DNA of 64,000 nucleotides from Epiperipatus broadwayi (GCA_028023455.1 JAQFVV010000285.1:747501-811500); one strand, 5' to 3'. Counted from the first letter of the stretch, positions 1-12,466 are shown. Notes: generated from the sequence alone by a model not told the origin. Numbers and translations: made by a program.

Positions 1-480
1 AGGCATTCTAACTCGACTCTTGTCTGACCCAAGAACACTATTTCATTGTCTTGACAATCAGTAAAGGTTTTGCTGCTAAAAAGCAGCTGATATTTATATT
101 TCTTATGTCTTTTTGACACACTATATACTGGTGTGGATATATGGTGTGTGTATATCATTGAATGCATCTATAAAAATGTTTTTAATCATGTTTACCAATT
201 TATTTGGGCAATGTTTTTTATTTTCAGTTAGATGTTTACTTGACTCAGTTTTCTGCTTAATAATTTTAATGGCGTAGTCCTTTTTTTTTTTTTTTTGAGT
301 GGACTGGCTTAACTTGCTCTTGATACTACTAAAGTCACTTGAGAGACTGTTGATTCAAATGTGAGGTCAAAGTCCATTGGAGTTTGATCTGAAGGCTGTG
401 GTCTCTCATTCCACAAATGAATCAATGTCACAGAGCTTTGTTGAGGAAGTTTTTAAAATTGCATTATAAAACTAGTTTTA
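1..480. other. No gene recognised
   Basis: AT-rich sequence with a T-homopolymer near 281-296. No coding similarity, repeat or RNA was recognised on either strand. Confidence 0.5.
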
Positions 481-798
481 TTATTTTAATAGCAAAATCT
501 TTAGATTTTTTTCCTTCCACTTGTGTACAAAGGTAAAGAGATATCCCTGCATTATCATTGGTATTGCTGGTAGAGACACAGCTTTGTCAAAATCGAGATT
601 AGCTGGAAGCATGGAGTTGGCCTGCACTAGAAGAACATTATATTTATGAGTCCAATGACAGAAACCAGGGTAGGTAATTTTTAACTTGGGATTTTTGATT
701 TGATTAGTTTGCATATAGAAGAGTATTTGATTTTTGTAGCTTGGCCAATTTTCAGGATAGGCAGGACCAAATTCTTCAATTGAGCCAATTTTAGTCAT
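481..798 (-). pseudogene. Gag-like N-terminal fragment of a Ty3/Gypsy-type element
   Basis: A 105-residue frame begins MTKIGSIEEF followed by ENWPSY. This resembles the start of Gag proteins of invertebrate Ty3/Gypsy elements, which often open with a GSIEEF-like motif, then a W-x-x-Y and a leucine/phenylalanine-rich helix. Similarity fades after about residue 40 (near TNQIKNPKLK). The rest (LPANLDFDKAVSLPAI) has some look of a quinone-oxidoreductase segment, which may be chance. No nucleocapsid or protease follows downstream on this strand. I read it as a truncated gag scrap, possibly joined to unrelated DNA. A short host exon is the alternative, and a weak one because no splice-flanked partners were seen. 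Confidence 0.4.
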
Positions 799-859
799 TT
801 TTTCCTCCTTGCTGCTGTGAAAGAAAAAAAAATCTACTTATAAATAATAAAGAATTAAC

Positions 860-2080
860 CACTGACAATTGATTTGGAAATTTTTTTATTGATGGATTAA
901 TAACATTAGCAGTCAATTTTTAGGATAATGACAAAATCTAACGTGTGAGGGCAAGATTTTGCCATTTTAAACTTTTATTTTTTCCAACCATAGAGAAAAC
1001 CTTCTCTTATCCCCTCAACTGCACCAAACTGTTTCATATAAATTAATTTTAAACAAAGACATGTAAAACTATGTTTCCTATAATGTATACTAGAATTTTG
1101 AATATTGGTCCTTCAGCCAATGATGCCAGAATTTTAGCATTAGTAAGTAAACAGAAGCCCATGTGTACAATTTAAATGGAAAACTAATTTATGTAAATTG
1201 GTGATATTTAAATATTCCATTTTTAAGATAATATTTTTTTTTTGTTGATTGCATGGGAATTGTAAGAGGACCATGCATTTTTTATTTTCTACTTTTTCTC
1301 ATCATGCTCAGAAACATACAATGTTGACCTGCATGGGGGTTAAAAGTGTTATCTGAATCCTTCTCATGGTCAAGGAAAACTGACGTATTCTGAGCAATTT
1401 TTTGCATGTATGTATAAATATTATGTCATGCAATTCTAATAGTAATGTTTGCACGAGACTCCCCTTAGTATGCAGATCTTCAGAAGGTTTTACTGCATTT
1501 TATTTGTTCACTATTTGAGGGGTTTGATATTGGGATAACTTGACTTTGTGTTGCTTAATAGCCCGTTTTGTAGTCATTGGAGTATAGTTTATTCATTTTT
1601 GGGGTTATATAAGGCAGAGCTGTCCTAGGTTTGATGTGTGCATGTTATACAGTTACCTGATTTATTTTATTATAAAATTGTATAATGGTATTTATTAATG
1701 AATTATAATTATACTCTATTTTGCATAGATTCTTAATATAGCAGTCAATATTATTATTCCATTTAAATTCTGCAGATGCCTTGCTTTTTACTATCACTAT
1801 GGTTCTGGCTTTATTGCCCAAAAATGTACTCAGCTGAAACAAATTTTCTACAATCATTATGGAATAAATATTTTTTTAAACCAATATTCAAAACACTAGT
1901 ATAAATATAGCAATTAGACCAAGAAATATGTTCATTAATATAAAATGTATTAATGTAATGTAAAACAAATATACATTTGTGTATTTGCACTAACTGCAGT
2001 GATTATCCTACCACCTGCTGCTGTTGGAAAGATACAGCTTTTAGTTCTAGGGTGAACTATAGAAAGAAAGAATTCCTTTA
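860..2080. other. No gene recognised
   Basis: AT-rich filler. The frame at 1645-1857 (minus) matches nothing I know and has low-complexity composition. No RNA or repeat structure was identified. Confidence 0.5.
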
Positions 2081-2089
2081 TCCACCCTA

Positions 2090-2560
2090 ATAATTCCTAC
2101 CTATCACTGCCAGATCTAGCATGACAGCCTACTTTATAAGTAAATACAATGACACTTTCAGATGCACTCTGACTGCTTGCCTCATGTCTGTGTTAGGTTC
2201 CAGCAGCTTCCAGTTCTGAATGTGGACTTTCCTCACTGTGTTACCAATAGCAGCTTCCAGTTCTAAATGTGGACTTACCTCACTGTGTTACCAATTTAGC
2301 TTTGATAGTTAGTGCCTCTGGGAGAATGGGTATTTTGTTTTTTCATCTCTGTGGCAGTACTCTTATAATTCCTATCTACCACTTCCAGCTGGAATATGAC
2401 AGCATGTTTCATAAATAAGTACAATCACACTATCAAATCTTCTCTGAAGGCTTGCCTCATGTCTGTGTTAAGTTTTAACAGCTTCCAGTTCTGAATATGA
2501 ACTTGCATCACTGTATTACCCATTTAGCTTTGACAGTTGATGCCTCTGGGGAAATCTGTA
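2090..2560. repeat. Imperfect tandem duplication with nested 46 bp duplication
   Basis: The segment beginning TAATTCCTACCTATCACTGC near 2090 recurs diverged from about 2366 (TAATTCCTATCTACCACTTC), an offset of about 277 bp. Shared landmarks are CTTGCCTCATGTCTGTGTTA, CAGCTTCCAGTTCTGAAT and TTAGCTTTGA. In the first unit a 46 bp block (AGCAGCTTCCAGTTCT to TGTTACCAAT) is itself duplicated at 2202-2247 and 2248-2294. No coding potential was seen. The sequence is more GC-rich than its surroundings and is probably part of an unidentified element. Confidence 0.75.
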
Positions 2561-2793
2561 TTCAGTGTTCCATCTTTGCGCGAGGTGTTCTCTGACTTTA
2601 CCTCTAAATGACATGACCATTTGTGCCAGATCTCCATCCATAATGGAAAGATTCAGATTCTGTAAGCATTATTGCCTATTGATCTGTTCTTGGCTTGGAT
2701 AAATGTTATCTATCTGTATCACATTGCTTCATGGTGATGAATGCTCAATCTGGTCAATAAAATGGAATCTGGACAGGTCCATTATTTGAAGAC

Positions 2794-4715
2794 ATGATGA
2801 GATATTATATCTATCAACCTCATCATCATTTTCAATCATTATCATTACACTGCAAGATAGTCTTTCCAAATTCAATTCATCTTTTTTGTTCTCTAATCTC
2901 TCTTCTCCATATCACTCCAGCATACTTTGTTATTTCATCAATCCATCTCACATGTGATCTTTTTTTAGGTCTTTTAAAATCTTTCAAAATCCAGTTTAAT
3001 ATCTCAACTGTATATCTATTATCATCTCTTTTACAAATGTGTCCATCTCAAATTTCACTTCATTATTTTAATCCTTTCAATGATGTCAGTAACACTCAGT
3101 GGTTTTCTTACCCATGTATTGTATTTTCAATCTCTTCTAGTTACTCCCAACATGCATCTCTCTCTATTTCTTTGAATGGTCTAAAGTCTCTGTACTGAGC
3201 TTTTGATATATGTCCAAGTCTCTAATCTGTAAGTAAGAACTGGTAAAACATATTTATTAGAAACTTTCCTTTTCAAACACATATGCATATTTTCTTTTAA
3301 TATTAAATTTTTACTACCAAAAACACTCCATCCAAGTTAAAAATTTTATGATTAATTTCATCTATTATATTAACATCTGTAATAATATTTTTATCAAGGT
3401 AAGTAACTTCTTCTAACTCATCATTATCAATCTTTATTTCCATCTTTTGAGAAATGCATTGAACATTATTTTAGTATTCTTAACATTTATTTTTAGTCAT
3501 TCTTTCATACTATAATCTGATAACTCTTACATATCCCAAAGCTTTAAATCATTAATTTCAAAAACAATTACATTTCCTGCCAAATCTAGATGACTTCAAT
3601 AATCTCCATTTACTTTTACTTCTTTAGTTTTCCATTTTAATCCATAAAATATATCTTGCAAAACTGCTGTAAAAGTTTTGCAGATATGGAGTCACCATGT
3701 TGTATAGCCTTCTTAATGTTAACCTTCCTAATATCATTATGTAATCTAATTATTGCTGTTGCATTTTTATAAATATTATTCAGAGCAATGACAATATCCT
3801 GGCTCTATATGTTGATGATTCAGTGCTTTAATTACTGAAGCAATGCTTATAAAATCAAGTGCATTTTCATAATCTACAAATTTAAAGCATAATGACAATT
3901 CATACTCATTTCTCCTTTCTATAACTTCTCTCAATACTTGGATATGATGCACTGCACTAAAACCACTTTTAAAGCCAGTATCTTCTTTTGTTTGGTTAAA
4001 ATGCAAAGTTCAATGTAGACAAGTTGTAATTATTTTATAAAAATTTGTATTGAACTGATAAAAGATTGATACTTCTGTATTCTCTAATAAACTTCTTTAT
4101 CATCTTTTTAAAAAATTAATATTAATATTCCATTCTTCAAATCATCTGTACATCTTTATCATTTAGGCATTTGTTTTATAACTTAACCAAAATTCCCTTT
4201 TTCTTCACCTGATTCTTTTAAGGTATCGATTATAATTCTATTAGTATTTGGAGCTTTTTTGTTCTTCATAAATTTAATTGTATGTCTTATTTCTTCATTT
4301 AAAATTCTAGGAAATTCAGGATATAATAGTCGTAGAAAGTATTTTTCCTTGTTTTTTATTGTTATATAATTATTGGTATAACTCTTCTACACATTTCATG
4401 ATGTCATCTCTCTTTTTAGTAATAGTTCCATCTTTTTTTGTTATTTTAAGTTTCATACCAATGCCAAGGTGTTGTTTTACACTCTTGAGACTTTTTTTCT
4501 ATAGCTTTTCTTGCTATTTATATCATTATCAATTCTTTTTCACATCACTTTACTAAATTTGAGATATTCATTTTTTTTAATGAATCATTTTGATATATTT
4601 TCATATTCCTTTCTTTTTTCATAAATTGTCTGTAGAAGAAATTTTATTGGTCAATTGCTGCTTTTTGTATCAGCTATCCAATTGAATTCGTTCAAATTTG
4701 AAGCATGCTCAAAAT
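2794..4715 (-). mobile_element. RTE-like LINE remnant (copy 1)
   Basis: On the minus strand this carries pieces of a non-LTR reverse transcriptase. The segment 4006-3776 reads GFKSGFSAVHHIQVL followed by SLCFKFVDYENALDF, the QAGFR-type region and the catalytic Asp (motif A) of RTE-like endonuclease-reverse transcriptases. Downstream (lower coordinates) the sequence aligns at DNA level with the better copy at 20086-21710, including the 3' untranslated end at about 2800, where CATCATCAT triplets give the short-repeat 3' tail usual for RTE elements. Frames are broken by many stops and frameshifts. The 5' endonuclease domain is missing: the copy stops about 80 bp before the Gypsy gag frame. It is dead, and more diverged than copy 2. 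Confidence 0.8.
3776..4006 (-). pseudogene. LINE reverse transcriptase fragment (motif A region)
   Basis: A 76-residue frame holds the QAGFR-like block (TGFKSGFSAVHHIQ), the charged ERRNEYEL segment and FVDYENALDF. The Asp of FVDYE corresponds to the first catalytic aspartate of non-LTR RTs, and the family usually has FVDYEKAFD. It is flanked by stops and is only a fragment of an RT of several hundred residues. Confidence 0.8.
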
Positions 4716-4796
4716 CTTTTATTATTATTTGAAAATAATTTGTAAATATTTCTGATTAACTGGAATAGACACAAACAGGAAACATTATTTTATCAT

Positions 4797-5108
4797 TTGT
4801 TTCAAAAGACATACAAACCAGTGCAAGCAGAAACCCTAACTAATTTTTTTCACTGCCAGGTGACTAAGCTAAGAAAATTAAACACTTACCATCTGAGCAA
4901 GAGTGAAATTATCAAGATAATTAAGAAAAACTTACCCCTGAAGATACAACAGACACTTTTATGCACCAATGGCAAGATAATTGAACAAATAGCAGAATTG
5001 ATTAATAGTACTGACCTAAACACTACCAGTTTGACCAATAGAAGCCCTGAGAAAAGAAAGGAGGAACCTGCTATGAATACTATCTATTATAAAAGGAAAA
5101 AAAAATGA
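4797..5108 (+). pseudogene. gag: Gag (capsid C-terminal part)
   Basis: A 103-residue frame (FQKTYKPVQAETLTNFFHCQ, then LRKLNTYHLSKSEIIKIIKK) has the helical pattern of a Gypsy capsid C-terminal domain: an aromatic-rich helix, a charged turn, then IIKKNLPLKIQQTL resembling the usual LLKGLP segment. The start is simply the first methionine in the open stretch; the true Gag began upstream and is lost at the LINE junction. No clear CCHC knuckle follows before the protease. Confidence 0.6.
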
Positions 5109-5464
5109 TCCAAAGCATTGGAAAGGGAAATATCTACAACAAACCTCTCCATGTACTTGGTCACCTAATAAAAACTGTACAAACAACAACAAAATTAGAT
5201 TAAGTCCTACCAATAGCCCAGGAAAATCTCCTAAACTGAGGTGCAGCAATTACTCACTCAAGATATACCAAAAAACAAAATGAAAGGGTACTTGAGGTCA
5301 TTTTCCTCACTTCAAGAGACTGAAAGAACAATGGTGAATGCAGACCAAATTATAAACTGAGAAATCACTAATTTAATATGTTCATCGAAGGATAAGGCAC
5401 CCAACTTTGTTGTACAAAGCTGCCACATGATAGAAGTGTTGTTTGAGGATTTACCAATTAAGCA

Positions 5465-5886
5465 TTATTAGACTCTGGTAGCCAGATTTCAGTGGTTTCA
5501 GATGCTTTCTATTGCATGCTTCTGACAAATAATCATGACATCAAAAACCCTACCACTGAAGTCGATTCACCATGGCTAATAATAGAAAAGCCAAACTGTT
5601 GCAAAAACAAATCAGGGTTCAAATTAAGATTGGCCAAACAACTATCTACTATGTTTTTCTCATATTCAATGGCTTAATACACAAGATCATTCTAGGAGCA
5701 GACTTTCTTCACATGAACCATTGTGTCATTGATTTTTCAGACAAGGTAGTCAGAGTTAATGATGAGATCTTGGAGATGACATTGCTTCCAAGATATGACC
5801 TACCTGAAGTTGATTGTATAAAATCTGTAATTCCAGAGAGACTGATTGAGAGTAAAATTTGTGGAATTCAATTTACTTGGAAGTGA
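5465..5886 (+). pseudogene. pol: Retropepsin-like aspartic protease
   Basis: The catalytic loop ALLDSGSQISVVS (about 5467-5505) keeps the Asp-Ser-Gly triad. About 50 codons later, after a frame change, IIKLGADFL-like text (HKIILGADFLHMNHCVIDF, 5669-5730) matches the conserved ILGxDFL motif near the C-terminus of Gypsy proteases. The domain is therefore recognisable but split over two frames with a stop between. In a working element it would process the Gag-Pol polyprotein in the particle. Confidence 0.8.
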
Positions 5887-5929
5887 TGATGAAATAAATT
5901 TACAATCTATTACTAATGAAGGGTTTCCA

Positions 5930-6660
5930 AGAAAGGCTAAAACTGATTCATGACCAACCATTCCAATCCAAATCATATCTTATTCAGTGCTATCTAAATA
6001 GATTAATAAAATGCTAGATTGGGGAATTTATTTCCAAATGTTCTTTACCTTACTGTAATTCAGTTGTAACTGTGAAGAAAAAAGATGGGTCAATGAGGTT
6101 TTGTTTAAATGTTCAGTAGCTGAACAAAATTACAGTTCCTGATAGGAACATCCCATTGCCCATCCATGAATTATTCATAAGGTTTGGAAATAAAATGTTT
6201 TCTGCTTTTGACCTAACCTCCATCTAATGGTAGATAGAGCTCCATCCAGATGATTTCCAATACACTGCCTTCCAATATGAGGATTTTACATATTTCAATA
6301 GGATGCCCTTTGGATTGATCAATAGTGGTGCTGATCTAATAAGGTGCTTGGATAAAATCCTACCTCCTGAGGTCAAGCAGACCACAACCATTTATGTGTC
6401 CAATGTGATAATAGCATCTTCCAACTTTGAAAAACATCTTCAACATCTAACCTTAGTTTTTAGAGAGTGTTATGAGACAGAAATTAAAATCAACTTCAAG
6501 AAGAGCATGTTAGCAGATAACGAGGTGGTCTTCTTAGTTCATATCATTGGGTACAATGGGATAAAGCCTTATCCTGATAAGATCAGGGCCATACAAAACT
6601 TTCTAAAACCCACAAACAGAAAACAAATCAGGTCTTTTTAGGGCTGTCCAACTTCTATAA
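5930..6660 (+). pseudogene. pol: Ty3/Gypsy reverse transcriptase, catalytic motif altered
   Basis: Motifs occur in order over several frames: VTVKKKDGSMRFCLN and LNKITVPDRNIPLP (fingers), FSAFDLTS with the motif A Asp, then LHPDDFQYTAFQ and FNRMPFGLINSGADL (motif B). The open frame 6303-6641 begins at MPFGL and continues through the motif C position, which reads IYVSNVII instead of YxDD, so both catalytic aspartates there are replaced. It ends with NFLKPTNRKQIRSF and leads into FLGLSNFYNHFYQKF. Stops at motif A and elsewhere confirm a dead copy. Confidence 0.9.
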
Positions 6661-7200
6661 TCATTTCTACCAGAAGTTCTTAGACCAAATGGAACCATTA
6701 TTAAAACTAATTAACAAAGATGAAAAGTGGGAATTGACTGATGAGCAAAATTTGAAGACATTAAAACAGAGTTCTTAGAGCAAACCATGTTTTAAAACCT
6801 GATTTTAATAAACTGTTCATTGTCCATACAGACAGTAGTGATTTCAGATTGGGAATAATGCTATTCAAAATCCAGGTGGATGGCCAACCTGGCATCTTCT
6901 ACTTTCTCAGCCAGCTCCTAAAGAGTCCAGAAATAAATTATATGGTTATGGAGTAGGAAGCACTGACAATAAAATAGTGTGGGCCTTCCAAAAATTTTGA
7001 CAGATGCTTCTTGGACTAGAAGTGCTAGTGATCACTGATCACAAAAGCCTTGAATTCCTGAATCACAGTTACCTGACTAATATTTGCCTGGTCAGATAGA
7101 ATTTACTGTTACAGAAATTAAATTACTGTGTGCAGTACTGTAAAGGATCTGAGAATGTGGTAGCAGATGTGTTGAGTCAAAATCCATGTAGATCAGAATA
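6660..7200 (+). pseudogene. pol: RNase H and connection region
   Basis: After the RT connection (GLSNFYNHFYQKFLDQMEPL) the sequence reads LFIVHTDSSDFRLGIMLF, in which HTDSS matches the TDAS motif with the first RNase H Asp. FYFLSQLLKSPEINY corresponds to the YxSRxLxxxExNY block, ITDHKSLEFL to the TDHxxL motif, and YCKGSENVVADVLSQNP to the end motif GxxNxxADxLSR. Several stops interrupt it. The order and spacing are typical of Gypsy Pol. Confidence 0.85.
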
Positions 7201-7246
7201 AAATCATCTTTCAGTAGATAATGTCTATATTACTAATATTAATCTA

Positions 7247-8545
7247 ATGATTGACAACAATGTAGAGAACGATTTAGAAAAATTGCCTGAAATTCAATCC
7301 AACGATGCAAATTTAAAGCTACTCATTGAATCATTAAAAGGAAAGAATATTATACATGTGCCAAAGTACATGTTACAAACTAAAAAAGAGGTTTTACTTT
7401 ATAAACCAAATTTAGTCATTGAAGAGTGGAGGGTAGTAATACCTAAGTCTTTAACAATCCCACTCATAAAATATGTCCACCATCTATATGGATATTATGG
7501 TGACCATAAACAGAATGTACTCTTAAAATTTGGTTTACTGGCTAATGGAGACATCTTGAAATCACTTCAAGATTGTCTAATGAGTTTGCATGCCAAGACA
7601 GTAAACCATAACTATGCAAATATAACCAAATCAATAATACCAGAAAGACCAAATGAGATCCTAGAAATAAATTACTATGGGCATCTGCCCCCATTTAATA
7701 ATAAGAAATATCTCTTGGTAGCATATGATCTCTTTTCCAAGTACATATCAGCTTATCTGATACCCTAAGCTAATACTAGACATACCATTAGAGTATGCTC
7801 CAATTCATTAAGATATGGAAGCCAAGAACCATATTAATAGACCATGGTACCTCTTTCCTATCTAAAAAATGAAAAAGATGGGTGGAGAAATTTTAGGTCA
7901 AACATGTGATTGCATCCATTAGGGACCCAAGTCCAACCCTTGTGAATGTGTAATGTGGGAGCTAGGATGCTTGTTTAGGACTTACCTAGAAGATGAGCAT
8001 ATGGGGTGGTTAAAGCAAACAGATCATGTGATAAATTTAATTAATTGGAGTGTGAATAAATCAACTAGATTCATACCAAACTTTGGTGGTTGAGTGATCA
8101 GCACAGCTGCCTTACAAACAGTTGTCCCAGGTTAGCAGGTTTCCTTGCAGACCAATGCTATGATACATAAAAAAAAATATATATATTTTGACAAACCACA
8201 CCAACACTATTTGTAAAATACATACCAACGGCTATACACCTGGATATAAATACAGAAAAAATTAGCAAAAAGCATATACACAGCTAATTAAAATAGCAAG
8301 ACAAAGGAATAAAAATAAAAGGAGAGTTCCATATAACTTTCAAATAGAGGATAAGAAGTTGATAAAAAACTCCTTGTAAGCAAACCCTGCAAAAACAAAT
8401 ATCAAAATTTTACTTACAATATGAAGAACCATATATCATAGTAAGTCAAACAGGTTCTAATCCTTTTTGGGTAGACATGAAAAAAGAAATTAGAGGCACT
8501 TATAATGCAAGAATACTGAAATCATACTTTGGTCAAACAATATGA
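7247..8545 (+). pseudogene. pol: Integrase, interrupted by a SINE
   Basis: The frame 7247-7768 covers the N-terminal zinc-binding area (VHHLYGYYGDHKQ in the usual HxxxxHxGxxK position) and the start of the core. The expected catalytic Asp of the core (xIDxxGPLP) reads EINYYGHLP, an Asp-to-Asn change. The core continues out of frame at 7830-8070: ILIDHGTSFLSK with the second Asp, then HVIASIRDPSPT. A tRNA-type SINE (8082-8180) splits the domain. The C-terminal part resumes as IARQRNKNKRRVPYNFQIED, QYEEPYIIV and RILKSYFGQT, ending near 8545. It once joined element cDNA to host DNA; it is now inactive. Confidence 0.85.
8082..8180 (+). mobile_element. tRNA-derived SINE in the Gypsy integrase
   Basis: TTTGGTGGTTGAGTGATCAG carries an A-box-like TGGTTGAGTG, and AGGTTAGCAGGTTTCC carries a degenerate B box. 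The copy ends in an A-rich tail at about 8169-8180. It is the same family as the copies at 60100 (minus), 62869 and 63370. Its position inside the integrase shows that it arrived after the Gypsy element. Confidence 0.8.
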
Positions 8546-9102
8546 ACATATGATTGCCACTTCCACCCTAAATACTGTGCCAAAGGTTGAAAAGAGGAGT
8601 GATAGGTAAAGTATATAAGACATGGAGTAAGCATAAAAAAGGATGTGTAAATAGTGTAATGGATATTTCTTTGGTTGTATTTATGAAGGTATACTCAAGT
8701 AAATAGTTTGAAACATTTACAAAGATATCTTAGAACCTATAAGAATTTTTTTTGAGAGTAAGACCATACATGATGATGGACAATGTAAATGTAATTAATG
8801 CTCACAGTCCAATAAGTCTCAAAAAGAGCAGGAATGAGATTACTAAATAAATGTATTGGTTTGGGTTAAACCATAAAACCAAAAAAAAAAACCTATACCA
8901 AATTCTCACTTAGAATGGCATTAACCAGCAAGAAAGGCAAATCGAAGAGTAGTTAAGAAGTGGAAAATTAGACAGGGGGTATGGAAAGATAGGTTTCATA
9001 ACCTTTCATAAGCAACAAAAAAGTAATTTTCCCAATATTGAACCCACATATATGCTCATTAAGAGTCAAAATTTTAAATATAAGATAAGATTTTAATGCT
9101 AT
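8546..9102 (+). other. Gypsy 3' spacer between integrase and LTR
   Basis: About 550 bp of purine-rich sequence without an open frame or recognised domain lies between the integrase end and the polypurine tract. No envelope-like frame is visible. Confidence 0.5.
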
Positions 9103-9240
9103 AAAAAAGGTGGAGTTGTGAGGGTAACTTATAACCATACCCACACCAATCTTTAACTCCCTGTAATGTTAGGTTTTGTCCAGTCAAGAATTATGTCTGA
9201 CTAAACTAGTAAGTTTTGCCAGCATATGAAATATATATTC
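9103..9240 (+). repeat. Putative polypurine tract and start of 3' LTR
   Basis: AAAAAAGGTGGAGT (9103-9116) is a purine tract directly followed by TGTGAGGGTAACTTATAACC. Gypsy elements prime plus-strand synthesis from such a tract immediately upstream of an LTR that starts with TG. The LTR's far end cannot be placed because no second LTR copy is present in the window. Confidence 0.6.
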
Positions 9241-12200
9241 TAATTTACAGCTTATCAAATTTGAGTCAAGATATGCATATATATATATAGGCATAATATA
9301 TCAATACTTTATTAAGTAATTTAATAATGAATCATGTGTAAATAGATATTACATATATATATGAAGAGAAGAAATTCCCAATTGTTAAAATGAGTAAGAT
9401 TAAACATTAAAAGAATTACTGCAAATATATATAAATATATGTAACAATAATTAATTTGTGCTAAATGTGTAGTACATCTTAAATGTGAATAAAACAATGA
9501 TGCAAACTACAATAGCTTAGCCATGGTAATGTCAAGGGTCAAGTATTTTGCTAAGCAACCTAGTATAAGAATGAAATAATAATGTGGTACATAATTTCTT
9601 AAATCAATTATTGTGATATTATCTACGTAACAATAGGCACATAAAGCAAACAAAAAGGAAATGAAATATTTCATGTACAAAGAAACAGAAACAACATTGA
9701 CTATAAAAGAAAAAGTGATTCTAACCCTTTCTTCTATATAATTAAAGCTAACATCATTCAATCAAGAGATTTTGAACACCATATAAAATGGAAATTTTTG
9801 TTAGAATATAGTAATTTTATAAATATAATTTTAGTATGAAATTGGGAGAAATTATCAGAACCTTTGATATAAATGGAATGAGCAATTTAAACTGCACAAT
9901 ATGAAAAATTCATGGAAAATTATTTTAAACTTCTAAAAGAAAAGAAAAATTAAAACAAAATGTCTAATCAATTGTGAATTCAAAGGAAAAGTGTATATAT
10001 ATATGGCCAACACAAAAAATGAGAGAATAATTCGATTTTTACTGCATATAATGTTTTATTTCTTTAACTATGAACTGCAATTAATTTAAAACTTTTATAT
10101 ATTGAATTAATACAATGTGGTCTAGGTAAAGGAGTTGATTGTTGTTGTTGGAATCATTAATCTACTAACCATGATGGTCTAAATATCCATACTGTCTACT
10201 CCAAAATCCATACTAGACTATTTTTCACCCAGCATGGAATGTTTTTACATGGATCAGAGGAAAACAGCTGATGAACGATGCAGAGTTGTCTGGAACGTGC
10301 CATTCAGAAGCGGCAAGAAATGATTTATATCTGCATGAATGAAATTATTTAAAATGCATGAAGGCTAATTTAATTGATTTAATGAAATTATGTTTGTTAC
10401 ATGTTGTGATTTTTATTTTAAACACCTATAAAGGTCTTGTTATCTTTTTTTATTATTATTATTTCATTCTTATCACTCAGGACATAAAACTTTCTAATTC
10501 AATGTTTTGGAACAGTCCACTTTAGGAGAGCACGAGGAGAGTGGGGAAAGAAGTTTAGTTTAGTTGAATATATTTTTTTAATAAAATGACAGAACCAAGT
10601 TATATATTGTTTGTTTCTTTAACTAACCATTATTACCTTGGATATTTTTCAGTATGAACAATTAACCCTCTGAGTGAATCTACTTTTTTATCATAATAGG
10701 AGTTACATATGACTTAGTAAAGAAAAGGGGGTCTTTATACCAACCTACCTGCAACAACTGGAATCTGACTGCAACCAATATGTATATATATGTATCAAAT
10801 TTAAATATAATTTAGCCAGTTACATTCGAGTTTGTTAAAACAATATTACTGATTTTTTTTTTATAATCACCTTGTTAATGGCGTCATTAACATGGATATC
10901 TTCATTGGACATGGGTTTAGTAACTGTAGATTATTAAATTATTGACATGATAGATGCTCATTATTGACACTTAAACTACATGTACATATTTATTTTTTTA
11001 TTATCATCTATATTTGTAAATACAGTTTTAAACTTACAGATCTATTTAAATTTTTATTATCATTTTTTTTTCTTTTACAAAACACATGTTATGAAATCTG
11101 TTGAATTGATATAGTCTCTTTGGTTTATTAAATTGATCAGTGCATTCATTAATAAAGCCAATGCCTTGTATATATACACACATACATATCACTATTTTAT
11201 AATTATATTAAAGGGATCTTAAGTTTATACAATTTTCTAATAGTAACATTTATAAGGTAATCTAATTATCAGCCTGCATAGGTACATTCCTGTTAATGGA
11301 GTCAAAGACAAATTCTCCCATAGTTCGAACACTACGGCATAATGGAACCAGAAGAGGGGGTGAGATGTCATTAAACTGGCTCAAATTGCACATAAATTTA
11401 ATAAATGTGTTAAACTGGTCTATTGGAGATGGGTGCTTTATTGTATCATCTCCAGCATCCTACCCAAAGACTCTAGGTCCGTCCATAGTTAGATGTGACT
11501 CTTTTTTCCAACGTCATTGTCTCGACTGTTACAATATATTAATCATATGAACTTAAAAGAAGTGGAAGCAAAGAAATTGGAAAAGTAAATTTTGCTCCAG
11601 TAAAGCTGTATGATGAATTTGGTTGTTATAAAACTTTAGTTACTATTTTTTATGTTAGCTCTTCTTTTTCTAGATTTGCATAAATAATATTAAATATTTT
11701 TGCCTGTCAGAATAAAATCCTAATTTGAGACGATTTGCTTTGGATTTTTTTTATATCCCTTTTATTTTATATTTTAGAGAAAAGTGTAATATTTTTTTTC
11801 CCAATTTTATAAACCTATTTTTGTCTCCATTTTTATATTTATTAGTCTTTCATATCGATCATAAAATTATCATAAAATAATTTTAGTCATTCAAAAGAAT
11901 TTACATTAAAAGTCAAGCACTTTTTTTTTAGTAAAAACTAGTTGCAAATTCAAATTCAGTTTGGCATCTTTCATAAAGTTTAACAAGTATTTTTTTTTTC
12001 TAATATGAATCAATCTTAGTAATGTTATTTTTATTTTATTTTTTATCGTGAACCTTATTCTGTTTTAAAAATATTACATGACTTGTATATTTACTTACAT
12101 GCTTCCAAAAATAACTCTTCATTCTCCTTTAGGGCTATCTATTGAAAGTTTAAATAATCAATAGACACTAGAGGACATTGTGTTACATTTTATTATCTGA

Positions 12201-12466
12201 CCATTTTATGATTTTAGCTTTAATCCATGAGAACTAATATTTAAAATTAGATTTAAACACTTATGCATTTGGAAACTGCATTTCCTCCATTATATTATTG
12301 AAATTAATATCCTAAAAAACAAGTTTTAACTTTTTTCATAGGCTTATAAGTTTAATGCCACTTCAGTTTTTATATATTTTAGAGACAATAATTTTATGCT
12401 AATTTCATAAGATACATGGGTCATATAGTTGGTATAAAATTAAATCTTTAATATATATATATATAT
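9241..12466. other. No gene recognised; AT-rich
   Basis: It has short AT microsatellites (about 9278-9290, 9352-9362, 9996-10004 and 12450-12465) and a slightly more mixed patch at 10120-10330. The frames at 9507-9761 (minus) and 11296-11550 (plus) show no known domain and look incidental. Confidence 0.45.

Larger units (their letters stand above)
4797..9240 (+). mobile_element. Degenerate Ty3/Gypsy LTR retrotransposon
   Basis: Gag, retropepsin, reverse transcriptase, RNase H and integrase pieces occur in the Ty3/Gypsy order on the plus strand, so this is one insertion about 4.4 kb long. It is broken by many stops and frameshifts. A tRNA-type SINE sits inside the integrase (8082-8180). A purine-rich tract and TGTGAGGG at 9103-9125 mark the likely start of the 3' LTR. 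The 5' LTR and the N-terminal half of gag are missing: the element begins about 80 bp after the RTE-like LINE of opposite orientation. Key catalytic residues are lost in RT and integrase, so it cannot be autonomous. Confidence 0.9.

Noticed and set aside
481-798. Host quinone-oxidoreductase exon
   Set aside because: Only about 20 residues resemble it; the N-terminus looks like a Gypsy Gag start and no further exons were found.
10265-10300. CTGATGAACGATGC as a hammerhead core
   Set aside because: No stem II can be drawn, and GAAC rather than GAAA follows without stem I partners.
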